From assembly GCF_025148285.1 (NCBI RefSeq), contig NZ_CP102268.1, positions 4,371,501 through 4,435,500 of the forward strand: DNA of 64,000 bases, in the 5' to 3' direction. Positions 26,045-34,237 of this stretch are shown piece after piece. The stretch is from Marvinbryantia formatexigens DSM 14469. Lineage in GTDB: Bacteria; Bacillota; Clostridia; Lachnospirales; Lachnospiraceae. Both the position numbers and the translations under genes were made by a program. Positions within the stretch are counted from its first letter, which is position 1. The number at the start of each line of letters is the position of its first letter. The notes beneath the pieces are model-generated. The model was not told the DNA's origin, did not search any database, and was given only the letters and a program-made list of their open reading frames with translations.

Positions 26045-28061
26045 TTTTCTTTCCTCCTGATTTCTGTTGACCGGACCCCGTCCTGCCCTTTGCATCATAA
26101 AATTTCGCCGCCGCGTCAAACACGCTGCGCAGCTCGTAGTGGATATTTGCATTTAAAACATTCTCTGTCCTGCTGCGGACAAAGTTGTTTAATTTCGTCA
26201 TGTATTCCTCCGGCGTGATGGTGCCCTCCGCCACATAGGTGAGTCCCTTCTCCCAGCTCGCCGTCAGCTCCGGATTCAGAAGGGAGCGGATGGAGCGGTT
26301 CACCACATCGAAAATCATTTCTCCGAGCAGTGTGGGGGTAAGAATCTGCGTTTTCTTATTCAGCGCAATGTACTTATTGGCAATCAGCTTTTTCAGAATC
26401 TCCGCTCTGGTCGCGCTGGTACCGATGCCGCTTCCCTTGATCTGCTCGCGCAGCTCCTCGTCCTCGATAAGCTGCCCGGCGTTTTCCATCGCCAGAATCA
26501 TCGAACCGGAATTGTAGCGCTTGGGCGGGCTCGTCTCGCCCTCTTTTATCTCCAGCTTCTCCACCGGCAGCACCGTGCCCTTTTTCACAGACTGCAGCGC
26601 CGAAAGAAGCCCCGTATCTATCTGCTCCTCCTTATTCTGCCGGACGCCCGCCACCTTCAGATAGCCCGGTTCCTCCAGCACCTTAAAGGAAGAAAAGAAT
26701 TTTTCCCCGCCGATGACCGTCACCAGATTGATTTTGCGGTAAACGGCCGCCGGATAGAAAATACTTAAAAATCTTCTCACTATCAGCTCATACACCTTCG
26801 ACGACTGCGCCGGCAGCCGCTGCAGGGCGCCCAGCCCCTGCCCGGTGGGGATAATGGCATAGTGGTCGGTAATCTGCTTATCGTTTACATAACGCGTTCT
26901 GGCGATGCTCTTATAGCTTCCGGCTTCCAGCACCTCCTGCGCAAAATTTCCGGCTGCCGGGTAAGCGCACAGCCCGCGCAGATTTTTGGAGATTTCCTTT
27001 GCCACCGCCGTCGAGAGCACACGGGCATCCGTGCGCGGGTACGTCACAAGCTTCTTCTCGTAAAGCTCCTGCACCGTGCGCAGCGTCTCATCGGGGCTGA
27101 TTTTAAAAAGCCGGGAGCATTCGTTCTGCAGCTCCGCCAGATTGAACAGAAGCGGCGGATTCTTATTCTCCTTTTTGCGCTCGATACTGTCCGTCACCGC
27201 CTCTATGGGCTGCACGGCGCCCAGCGCATCTATCAGCTCCTGCGCATCCTTTTTCTCCTTAAAGCCGTTCTCCTTATAAAGCTTCGGGGAATTTGCGTAT
27301 TTCGAGCCTTCCACCGCCCGGAATTCGCCTTCAAATCCCCCTCCGCCGTAGGCATACGTACTCACCACACGGTAGAACGGCGTTTTCACAAATTCCCGGA
27401 TTTCCCGCTCCCGCCGCACCACCATGCCGAGCACACAGGTCATCACACGCCCGACCGAAATCACCGTATAGCGCGTGCCCTGGTAATTCGAGATGGCATT
27501 TCCATATTTTAAAGTGAGGAGCCGCGAGAAATTAATCCCCATCAGATAGTCTTCCTTCGCGCGCAGATAGGCGGCGTCCGCCAGATGGTCGTACTCCGAG
27601 AGGTCCTTCGCCTCTTTGATGCCGCGCAGGATCTCCTCCTCTGTCTGCGAATCGATCCAGACACGGCGGCGCTTCTTTGTCTCTTTTTTCACGCCCGCCT
27701 GCTGTTCCACCAGACGGTAGATATATTCTCCCTCGCGCCCGGAGTCGGTGCAGACGTAAATTGTGTCCACATCCTCGCGGTTTAAGAGACCGCTCACAAT
27801 CTTAAACTGCTTTTCCACGCCCGGAATTACCTCATACAGAAATTTTTCCGGCAAAAAAGGAAGTGTCGCAAGGCTCCACTTCTTGTATTTTTCATCGTAC
27901 GCCTCCGGATAGCTCATCGTGACAAGATGGCCGACACACCAGGTAATCACGGCGTTATCGCCCTCCAGATAGCCATCGCGGCGGGACGTATTTATCTTTA
28001 AAGCTTTGGCAAATTCCTGTGCCACGCTTGGTTTTTCTGCTATAAATAATGCTTTTGCCAT
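26013..28061 (-). CDS. topB: DNA topoisomerase III
   Basis: A type IA topoisomerase of 682 residues. The N-terminal toprim domain starts ALFIAEKPSVAQEFAKAL; the catalytic tyrosine is in LVTYPRTDARVLS; RAEILKKLIANKYI lies in domain IV. The toprim DxD motif reads CTDSGREGEYIY, so the second Asp is Gly while the Glu is kept. There is a short basic Gly/Lys tail and no zinc-finger cluster. It follows the ABC permease by 9 nt and overlaps the beta-helix gene. Confidence 0.93.
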   Translation of the reverse strand: MAKALFIAEKPSVAQEFAKALKINTSRRDGYLEGDNAVITWCVGHLVTMSYPEAYDEKYKKWSLATLPFLPEKFLYEVIPGVEKQFKIVSGLLNREDVDTIYVCTDSGREGEYIYRLVEQQAGVKKETKKRRRVWIDSQTEEEILRGIKEAKDLSEYDHLADAAYLRAKEDYLMGINFSRLLTLKYGNAISNYQGTRYTVISVGRVMTCVLGMVVRREREIREFVKTPFYRVVSTYAYGGGGFEGEFRAVEGSKYANSPKLYKENGFKEKKDAQELIDALGAVQPIEAVTDSIERKKENKNPPLLFNLAELQNECSRLFKISPDETLRTVQELYEKKLVTYPRTDARVLSTAVAKEISKNLRGLCAYPAAGNFAQEVLEAGSYKSIARTRYVNDKQITDHYAIIPTGQGLGALQRLPAQSSKVYELIVRRFLSIFYPAAVYRKINLVTVIGGEKFFSSFKVLEEPGYLKVAGVRQNKEEQIDTGLLSALQSVKKGTVLPVEKLEIKEGETSPPKRYNSGSMILAMENAGQLIEDEELREQIKGSGIGTSATRAEILKKLIANKYIALNKKTQILTPTLLGEMIFDVVNRSIRSLLNPELTASWEKGLTYVAEGTITPEEYMTKLNNFVRSRTENVLNANIHYELRSVFDAAAKFYDAKGRTGSGQQKSGGKKNGNSKNQQPV

Positions 28062-28070
28062 AAATCCTCA

Positions 28071-28796
28071 TCAATTACGCGCACTGCGGCTGCAGAACAG
28101 ATATCTGCCAAGTCCGAAAAAGACCAGACCTGCCGCCGCCAGCACCAGCGACGCCAGAAAAGCGGATATGCCCGGCGCCTTATACATGCTCTGCTGAAAC
28201 AGACTGAACACCGTTATATAACGCAGGGCAGAAAGCTGCGGAAGAAAATCCTGCAGCAGATATACCGCGTAAAAAAACAGCGGCAGCCCGGCGCCAAGTC
28301 CGTAGTAAAAGGGCAGCGACGGCCGTCTCCCCGCGCAGGAGATAAAAAAGCACCAGCCCGCCAGACAGAGCTGCAGACACAGCGCACCCAGATTCAGCAC
28401 AATATATGTGTTCCGGTTCCACTCTCCCGTCAGATCGTATACGTGGAGCAGGCTTCCCAGAAATGTGGAAAACACCAGCAGCACAAACACACTCAGCCCC
28501 ACAAATACCGCTTTCGTCATAATTATCTGCGCCGGGCTTATCCCGGTCGAGAGAAGGAACGTCATCGTCCCATCGGCATCGCGCTTTACCACCATCTCCA
28601 TCGAGAGCACCATACTCATCAGCATCGGGATCACGACCACCGGCAGCGTGTCCCAGAACATATCCGAAATCTGAATCAGACGCATATTCCGGATAACCGC
28701 GGCAATCAGAAGGCTCGCCGTCTGCAGACAGTAAAAAAACAGAAGCGTTTTCCGGTTAATCAAAAAATCCTGTTTCAGAATCGGTATGTTCAGCAT
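28071..28796 (-). CDS. ABC-2 type permease
   Basis: 241 residues with about six hydrophobic segments (TLLFFYCLQTASLLIAAVI, FWDTLPVVVIPMLMSMVLS, AVFVGLSVFVLLVFSTFLG, ALCLQLCLAGWCFFISC, GLGAGLPLFFYAVYLL, FLASLVLAAAGLVFFGLG). The ATG at 28796 is preceded by GGAGGA and lies 41 nt inside the end of the ATPase gene; the extension to 28820 lacks a site. It pairs with the degenerate ATPase upstream. Confidence 0.82.
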   Translation of the reverse strand: MLNIPILKQDFLINRKTLLFFYCLQTASLLIAAVIRNMRLIQISDMFWDTLPVVVIPMLMSMVLSMEMVVKRDADGTMTFLLSTGISPAQIIMTKAVFVGLSVFVLLVFSTFLGSLLHVYDLTGEWNRNTYIVLNLGALCLQLCLAGWCFFISCAGRRPSLPFYYGLGAGLPLFFYAVYLLQDFLPQLSALRYITVFSLFQQSMYKAPGISAFLASLVLAAAGLVFFGLGRYLFCSRSARN

Positions 28797-29670
28797 GCAG
28801 TCCTCCGTATATATGCACAAATGTTTCTTCCAGGCTTAAAGGAACCGGCTCGATGCTCGTCACGTGATAATTCGCCAGCGCGCGCACCAGCGGCAGAAGC
28901 TCCCCCTGCACAGAGACCACCAGATTGCGGTCCTTCATGCTCTTAATCTCGAAGGCTTCCTTTGCAAACTGCATCGCCGACCGGCTGCTGCCAAACTGGA
29001 TGAGATAGCTGCGGTACATGTTTTCCCGCATATTCTCCACATCGCCGAGATAGACGATACTGCCCTTATCCAGAAGCCCCACCCGGTCGCAGGTCAAGTC
29101 CGCGATATCGACCGTATCCGACGTGAGAATCACCATTTTCCCCTTTTCCTTCTCCTCCAGAATCAGATCCACCAATACGCTGCGCGTCCGGCTGTCCAGA
29201 TTCCGGAAAGGATTGTCCAGAAGAATCACCGGCGGATTGTGCATCAGCGCGCAGACGATACCGGTCTTCTGCACATCCGCCGAGGTCATGTCGCCGATTT
29301 TCCGGTCAATGTTCAAATCGAGCTTTTTCGCCGTATTAAACAGATTTTCCAGATTGCGCATCCCGCGCATTTCCGCATTGGAGCGCAGGAACTGCCGTCC
29401 TGTCAGAACGGCAGGGAGAGAAAACCCGTCCGGCAGATAGCCTGTCATCCGGTGAAGATAGGAAGCCGCCCGCACACAGTCTTTTCCGTTGATCGCGCAC
29501 CTTCCCTTCGTCGGATACTCAAACCCCATGAGCATACGAAGAGCGGTGGTTTTCCCGGAGCCCTTCGAGCCGACCAGCCCGAAGACCTCCCCTTCTTCCA
29601 CCTCGAAAGAAAAATCTGCTATTCCTCCTCCATCCTCAAAACGCTTTGTGAGGTTTTTAAATCGTATCAT
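28756..29670 (-). CDS. ABC transporter ATP-binding protein with degenerate catalytic motifs
   Basis: The 304-residue protein keeps Walker A (GSKGSGKTT) but has MTSADVQKTG where the LSGGQ signature should be, VILLDNP for Walker B with Asn in place of the catalytic Glu, and VILTSDTVD in place of the His-containing H-loop. Three ATPase motifs are thus changed, so hydrolysis is probably weak or absent unless a second, intact ATPase contributes. It overlaps its permease gene. AAAGGAAG precedes the ATG. Confidence 0.85.
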   Translation of the reverse strand: MIRFKNLTKRFEDGGGIADFSFEVEEGEVFGLVGSKGSGKTTALRMLMGFEYPTKGRCAINGKDCVRAASYLHRMTGYLPDGFSLPAVLTGRQFLRSNAEMRGMRNLENLFNTAKKLDLNIDRKIGDMTSADVQKTGIVCALMHNPPVILLDNPFRNLDSRTRSVLVDLILEEKEKGKMVILTSDTVDIADLTCDRVGLLDKGSIVYLGDVENMRENMYRSYLIQFGSSRSAMQFAKEAFEIKSMKDRNLVVSVQGELLPLVRALANYHVTSIEPVPLSLEETFVHIYGGLHAEHTDSETGFFD

Positions 29671-29749
29671 CGACGCTTCCTTTACATCCGTTTGTTATAA
29701 TTACTTTTTGTAAGCATTTCCCATACCCACCGTTTCGCGCTTTGCGCAC

Positions 29750-30850
29750 CTACAGCGGGGTATTTGATTTGCGATCAATATAGCCCAGCGCCTTCAGGCA
29801 TTCTGCGCAGAGCACTGCGCCGCCTGCCGCACCGCGGACGGTGTTGTGGGAAAGACCCACGAATTTATAGTCGTATACCGTATCCTCGCGCAGTCTGCCG
29901 ATAGAAACGCCCATGCCCTTTTCATAGTCAACATCCGCCTTTACCTGCGGACGGTTATCCTCTTCCATGTACTGGATGAACTGCTTCGGTGCGCTCGGCA
30001 GATGCAGCTCCTGCGGAAGCCCGGAGAAGTTTACCAGCTTTTCAATGAGCTGCTCTTTGGTCGGTTTCTTCCGGAATTTCACAAATACAGCAGCCGTGTG
30101 ACCGTTTAATACCGGCACGCGGATGCACTGGCAGGTGATGACCGGCTCCTGCGCCTTTACGATGACGCCGTCCTTCAGCTCACCGAGAATACGCAGCGGC
30201 TCCTGCTCGGATTTTTCCTCCTCGCCGCCAATGTACGGAATAATATTTTCCACCATTTCCGGCCAGTCCTTAAAGGTCTTGCCCGCTCCGGAAATTGCCT
30301 GGTAGGTGGTCGCAACGACTTCATACGGCTCAAATTCCTTCCATGCGGCCAGCGCCGGTGCATAGCTCTGGATGGAACAGTTGGGTTTTACCGCCACAAA
30401 GCCGCGCGTGGTGCCCAGACGCTTTTTCTGGAATTCGATTACCTTAAAGTGCTCCGGGTTGATCTCCGGAATAACCATCGGCACATCCGGCGTCCAGCGG
30501 TGCGCGCTGTTATTGGAAACGACCGGCGTCTCGGTTTTCGCGTATTCCTCCTCGATGGCGCGGATTTCATCCTTTGTCATATCCACGGCGGAGAACACAA
30601 AATCAACGCCTGCCGCTACTTTCTCTACCTCATTTACATTCATGACAACCAGTTTTTTTACTGCTTCCGGCATCGGCGTCGTCATTTTCCATCTGCCGCC
30701 GACTGCCTCCTCGTACGTCTTTCCGGCGCTTCTCGGACTTGCTGCCACCGTCGTCACCTCGAACCACGGATGATTCTCCAGCAGGGAGATAAAGCGCTGT
30801 CCCACCATACCGGTTGCTCCCAGAATACCCACTCTCAGTTTTTCGTTCAT
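29750..30850 (-). CDS. asd: Aspartate-semialdehyde dehydrogenase
   Basis: This enzyme reduces aspartyl phosphate to aspartate semialdehyde, the branch point to lysine/diaminopimelate, threonine and methionine. The NADP-binding GILGATGMVGQRF and the active-site VKPNCSIQSY (catalytic Cys) are clear; the 366-residue length and sequence place it in the archaeal/fungal-type branch. I chose ATG 30850 (GGAGGA 7 nt upstream) over 30865. It starts 18 nt after argH and is probably cotranscribed. Confidence 0.95.
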   Translation of the reverse strand: MNEKLRVGILGATGMVGQRFISLLENHPWFEVTTVAASPRSAGKTYEEAVGGRWKMTTPMPEAVKKLVVMNVNEVEKVAAGVDFVFSAVDMTKDEIRAIEEEYAKTETPVVSNNSAHRWTPDVPMVIPEINPEHFKVIEFQKKRLGTTRGFVAVKPNCSIQSYAPALAAWKEFEPYEVVATTYQAISGAGKTFKDWPEMVENIIPYIGGEEEKSEQEPLRILGELKDGVIVKAQEPVITCQCIRVPVLNGHTAAVFVKFRKKPTKEQLIEKLVNFSGLPQELHLPSAPKQFIQYMEEDNRPQVKADVDYEKGMGVSIGRLREDTVYDYKFVGLSHNTVRGAAGGAVLCAECLKALGYIDRKSNTPL

Positions 30851-30868
30851 AATCTTCTCCTCCATCCT

Positions 30869-32248
30869 TTAATTTTCTTCCAGATACGCCCGCTCTTTCG
30901 CAATCGCCTGCAGCATCGCCTTCTGTGAGGGCGCCCCGGCTGTCTGACGCTTCTCCACGCAGGTCTTCAGGCTGATAGCCTCATAAATGTCCTCCTCAAA
31001 TACCGGACTGATTTCCCGGTATTCCTCCAGAGAAAGCTCATCCAGCGCAATGCCCTTTTCAATGCAGGCAAGCACCAGTCTGCCGACAATGCCGTGGGCG
31101 TCCCTAAACGGCACGCCGTGATTTACCAGATAATCCGCGGCATCCGTTGCATTTGTAAAGCCCTGCTTTGCGCTCTCCTCCATGCGGCCTTTGTTTACTT
31201 TCATTGTTGAAATCATTCCGGTAAACAGCGCAATACAGCCCTTCACCGTATCGATTGCGTCGAAGGTCAGCTCCTTATCCTCCTGCATATCCTTATTATA
31301 TGCAAGCGGCAGCCCCTTCATGGTTGTGAGAAGCGCCGTCAGCGCCCCGTACACACGCCCTGTCTTTCCGCGTATCAGCTCCGCAATATCCGGATTTTTC
31401 TTCTGCGGCATAATACTGCTTCCGGTGCTGTATGCGTCGTCCAGCTCCACAAAGCGGTATTCATTCGTGTTCCAGATGATGATTTCCTCGCAGAAACGGC
31501 TCAGATGCATCATAATCGTGGACATTGCCGCCAGCAGCTCAATCAGATAATCCCTGTCCGACACGGAATCCATGCTGTTCAGAGTCGCCCCGTCAAAGCC
31601 AAGCAGCTCCGCCGTATAATCGCGGTCCAGCGGATAGGTGGTGCCTGCAAGCGCGCCGCTGCCCAGCGGACAGAGGTTCATCCTCTTTGCGATATCACTA
31701 AGCCGCTGTCTGTCTCTTTTAAACATTTCAAAATAAGCGCCCAGATGATGCGCAAACGTAACCGGCTGCGCCTTCTGCAGATGCGTAAAGCCCGGCATGT
31801 ATGTCTCCGTATGCTCCTCCATCATCGCGAGCAGCTTCGTAAGCAGCGTCTTTAAAAGCCCGTCTATCTCCGCAATCTCATCGCGTATATAAAGCTTCAT
31901 ATCCAGCGCCACCTGGTCGTTGCGGCTTCTGCCGGTGTGCAGCTTTTTGCCGGCATCGCCGATGCGCTCTATTAAGTTTGCCTCCACAAAGCTGTGGATA
32001 TCTTCATATTTTTCGGTAATCTGCAGCTTTCCGTTTTCCACATCGGTAAGAATGCCCTGCAGACCTTCCAGGATCTGTTCTTTCTCCTGCTCTGTCAGGA
32101 TGCCCTGCTTCGCCAGCATCTTTACATGCGCCATACTTCCCTGAATATCCTGCCGGTAAAACTTCTTATCGAATGTTACGGATGCGTTGAACCGGTATAC
32201 CAGCTCGTCTGTCTCCCTGGTAAATCGGCCGCCCCATAGCTGTGCCAT
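30869..32248 (-). CDS. argH: Argininosuccinate lyase
   Basis: The last step of arginine synthesis, cleaving argininosuccinate to arginine and fumarate. Signature [12 protein letters not shown] carries the catalytic Ser loop, and [11 protein letters not shown] and [11 protein letters not shown]-like [11 protein letters not shown] segments are present. The start is [15 protein letters not shown] at 32248 with GGGAA upstream; the predicted frame extends to 32338 without support. 459 residues, the normal length. It precedes asd in the same direction. Confidence 0.96.
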   Translation of the reverse strand: MAQLWGGRFTRETDELVYRFNASVTFDKKFYRQDIQGSMAHVKMLAKQGILTEQEKEQILEGLQGILTDVENGKLQITEKYEDIHSFVEANLIERIGDAGKKLHTGRSRNDQVALDMKLYIRDEIAEIDGLLKTLLTKLLAMMEEHTETYMPGFTHLQKAQPVTFAHHLGAYFEMFKRDRQRLSDIAKRMNLCPLGSGALAGTTYPLDRDYTAELLGFDGATLNSMDSVSDRDYLIELLAAMSTIMMHLSRFCEEIIIWNTNEYRFVELDDAYSTGSSIMPQKKNPDIAELIRGKTGRVYGALTALLTTMKGLPLAYNKDMQEDKELTFDAIDTVKGCIALFTGMISTMKVNKGRMEESAKQGFTNATDAADYLVNHGVPFRDAHGIVGRLVLACIEKGIALDELSLEEYREISPVFEEDIYEAISLKTCVEKRQTAGAPSQKAMLQAIAKERAYLEEN

Positions 32249-32335
32249 AAAAATTCCCTTCTTTCGTCTCCTGCCGCCATTTCCTTTCCTCTCAGCAAAC
32301 GATGCGGGCGGCAGTCTTCTTGTTGGTGTCAGGAG

Positions 32336-32430
32336 CATCTGCCCCTGGTATCATATGAATTGCCTAACAAATGAGCCTCCACAGGCATCAAAAAACATGT
32401 TCTGGATGTCCATTTGTCCCCTGGCATCAT
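32336..32430 (-). repeat. Pair of about 20-bp direct repeats upstream of argH
   Basis: CATCTGCCCCTGGTATCAT (32336-32354) and CATTTGTCCCCTGGCATCAT (32411-32430) are 75 bp apart in the same orientation in the argH leader. A TATGAT -10-like sequence lies upstream of them on the minus strand (about 32445-32450). Confidence 0.6.
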
Positions 32431-32483
32431 CACATGAGGAGTGTATCATATTTTCCCTGCACCCGCAAGCATGAAAATACACC

Positions 32484-33083
32484 CTACCGGCTAAATATGC
32501 ATCCGCAGTAATTCTGGCGGTACAGTCCATACTGCGCGGACAGCTCTCCGGAGCGCTTAAAGCCATTCTTTTTCTTAAAATCGGAAGGAAGCCAGGAAAC
32601 CCCATATTCCCGCGCCAGCTTTTCTCCGGTTTCGTTGATGACCGCCGCATTTTTTAAGGGGCTGATGGTAAGCGTGGTGGCAAAATAATCCGCATGCATC
32701 AGCGCCGCCCTGCGCGCCGTCTCCCGCAGGCGCAGCTCAAAGCAGACGCGGCAGCGCGCGCCGCCCTCCGGCTCCTTCTCCAGCCCGCGGACAGCCTCGT
32801 AAAAATGCGTGTCGTCGAAATCCCCCTCCACAAAGCTCACCGGATATTTCAAGGGCATTTCGCGTATCAGACGCTGCTGCTCCTCCGCCCTTTTCCGGTA
32901 TTCCTCCTCCGGGGCGATGTTGGGATTATAATAAAACACAGTGATCCGGAAATACTGCGACAGGTATTCCAGCACGTAGCTGCTGCAGGGCGCGCAGCAG
33001 CTATGCAGAAACAGGACCGGCGCTTCTCCTGCCAGTCCTGTAATCACGCTGTCCAGTTCCCGTTGGAAATTGCGGTTATTCAT
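32484..33083 (-). CDS. queH: Epoxyqueuosine reductase QueH (DUF208)
   Basis: QueH reduces epoxyqueuosine in tRNA to queuosine. The four-cysteine/iron-sulfur signature is visible: FLHSCCAPCSSY (about 40-50), CRVCFELRL, and a C-terminal YCGC. The 199-residue length fits. The ATG at 33083 is 9 nt after the hemerythrin stop; I see no strong Shine-Dalgarno sequence there, so translation may depend on coupling to the upstream gene. Confidence 0.93.
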   Translation of the reverse strand: MNNRNFQRELDSVITGLAGEAPVLFLHSCCAPCSSYVLEYLSQYFRITVFYYNPNIAPEEEYRKRAEEQQRLIREMPLKYPVSFVEGDFDDTHFYEAVRGLEKEPEGGARCRVCFELRLRETARRAALMHADYFATTLTISPLKNAAVINETGEKLAREYGVSWLPSDFKKKNGFKRSGELSAQYGLYRQNYCGCIFSR

Positions 33084-33091
33084 AGGACATT

Positions 33092-33496
33092 CTATTTTGC
33101 ACAGACGTACTCTGCAACCTTTTTGTCCCATCCCTGGATATGGACAACCAGCCAGTCCACCACGTTCTTCTTCACTGCTTCCACGAACGCCTCGCTCGGT
33201 CCTTCCTCTTCCTCCAGCATCTCGCGCAGCTCGTCCACCGCCTTCACAAACGCCGCATGCTGCTCCTTATGCTGCGCAAGCAGCGGATAATTGTGCTCCT
33301 CCTGCAGCTTCTCCTCGTCCGCAAAGTGGATAACGGTGTAGTCCATCAGAAAATCCAGTGTCTGCACAGCAACGTTTTTTTCTTTGCCCGGAGTGCACTC
33401 CTCCGTCAGTTTATTTACTCTGGCAATCAGCTCCTTGTGCTGGCTGTCAATTAATTCATTTCCTGTTTCCAGTGATTTGTCAAATGTAATACTCAT
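33092..33496 (-). CDS. Bacteriohemerythrin
   Basis: A 134-residue non-heme diiron oxygen-binding protein. The iron ligands are in IDSQHKEL, VIHFADEE (His and Glu), HKEQH and HIQGWD. GGAGAGG precedes the ATG. Its promoter abuts the divergent MarR promoter, and its leader forms a long hairpin. It may buffer oxygen or protect iron-sulfur enzymes such as QueH encoded next to it; that link is inference. Confidence 0.94.
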   Translation of the reverse strand: MSITFDKSLETGNELIDSQHKELIARVNKLTEECTPGKEKNVAVQTLDFLMDYTVIHFADEEKLQEEHNYPLLAQHKEQHAAFVKAVDELREMLEEEEGPSEAFVEAVKKNVVDWLVVHIQGWDKKVAEYVCAK

Positions 33497-33529
33497 GATG
33501 GTATCCTCTCCTTCTCGCTTTTATCATGG

Positions 33530-33588
33530 GCTACGGTTCACAGCCCTCCACCCACATGCGCAAACCTACATTGGCTGTGATTCGTAGC
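33530..33588 (-). promoter_or_regulatory. Hairpin in the hemerythrin 5' leader
   Basis: GCTACGGTTCACAGCC (33530-33545) and GGCTGTGATTCGTAGC (33573-33588) form a stem of 6 + 8 bp with a 2-nt internal mismatch and a 27-nt loop, starting within a few bases of the predicted transcription start and ending about 30 nt before the ATG. Confidence 0.7.
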
Positions 33589-33598
33589 TTTCATGAAC

Positions 33599-33627
33599 AG
33601 TATATCAGAAAAAATATAAAAATACAA
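33599..33627 (-). promoter_or_regulatory. Promoter of hemerythrin-queH
   Basis: TTGTAT (33627-33622) and TATACT (33604-33599) with a 17-nt spacer. Confidence 0.75.
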
Positions 33628-33704
33628 TTGACAAAATAGAATCTGCGGATTAAAATATGTTCGATTTCTAATCATTAGATTTCAAACAATTTAGCTTCGA
33701 ACAT
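33628..33704 (+). promoter_or_regulatory. Promoter and probable operator of the MarR-ABC exporter operon
   Basis: TTGACA (33628-33633) and TAAAAT (33651-33656) with 17 nt between; the -35 touches the divergent hemerythrin -35. Downstream are the palindrome TCTAATCATTAGA (33667-33679) and the outer pair ATGTTCGA (33657-33664) / TCGAACAT (33697-33704), likely MarR binding sites. Confidence 0.75.
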
Positions 33705-33727
33705 TTTGTCCAAAGCAGATATGTGAG

Positions 33728-34237
33728 GTGAGTATCATTTATTGTAGTCAGAAAGAACACATTGGAAAATGGATCAACATGGTTTCCTATCAGATTAAAC
33801 GCTGCATCGACGGAATCGCCGCAAAATACGGCATTACCGGTATGCAGAGCCGTATTTTAACCAATCTGCTGTATGCGGAGCATACCGGACAGCACGTTTA
33901 CCACCGGGATATCGAAAAGCTTTTCGGCATCCGCCGCTCCACCGTCACAAGCGTTGTGTCGCATCTGGAGCAGAACGGATATATCGTCCGGAAGCAGGCT
34001 CCCGGAGATGCACGTTTAAAAGAGCTTGTACTGAAAGAGAAAGGGCGTACGGTCGCGCAGCAGATGAACTGCGCGATTCAGGAATTTGACGCCTCTCTCG
34101 CCGGCTGTCTGTCAGATGAAGAGGAGAAGCAGCTTATCGCCATGCTGAAAACCATCTCACAGATGCTGAACGGCAGCAGCACAACACATCCCTGCCGTCA
34201 AATACACGAAAAACAGGAGGATGATATTTTATGCTGA
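33728..34237 (+). CDS. MarR family transcriptional regulator
   Basis: A 169-residue winged-helix protein. The DNA-binding region is MQSRILTNLLYAEHTGQHVYHRDIEKLFGIRRSTVTSVVSHLEQNGYIVRK, and the wing is GDARLKELVLKEKG. It overlaps the first ABC exporter gene by 7 nt and probably represses this operon. The start is uncertain: GTG 33728 has no upstream site, because the GAGG is part of that very triplet; initiation at the rare ATT 33737 or at ATG 33779 is possible. Confidence 0.88.
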   Translation: MSIIYCSQKEHIGKWINMVSYQIKRCIDGIAAKYGITGMQSRILTNLLYAEHTGQHVYHRDIEKLFGIRRSTVTSVVSHLEQNGYIVRKQAPGDARLKELVLKEKGRTVAQQMNCAIQEFDASLAGCLSDEEEKQLIAMLKTISQMLNGSSTTHPCRQIHEKQEDDILC

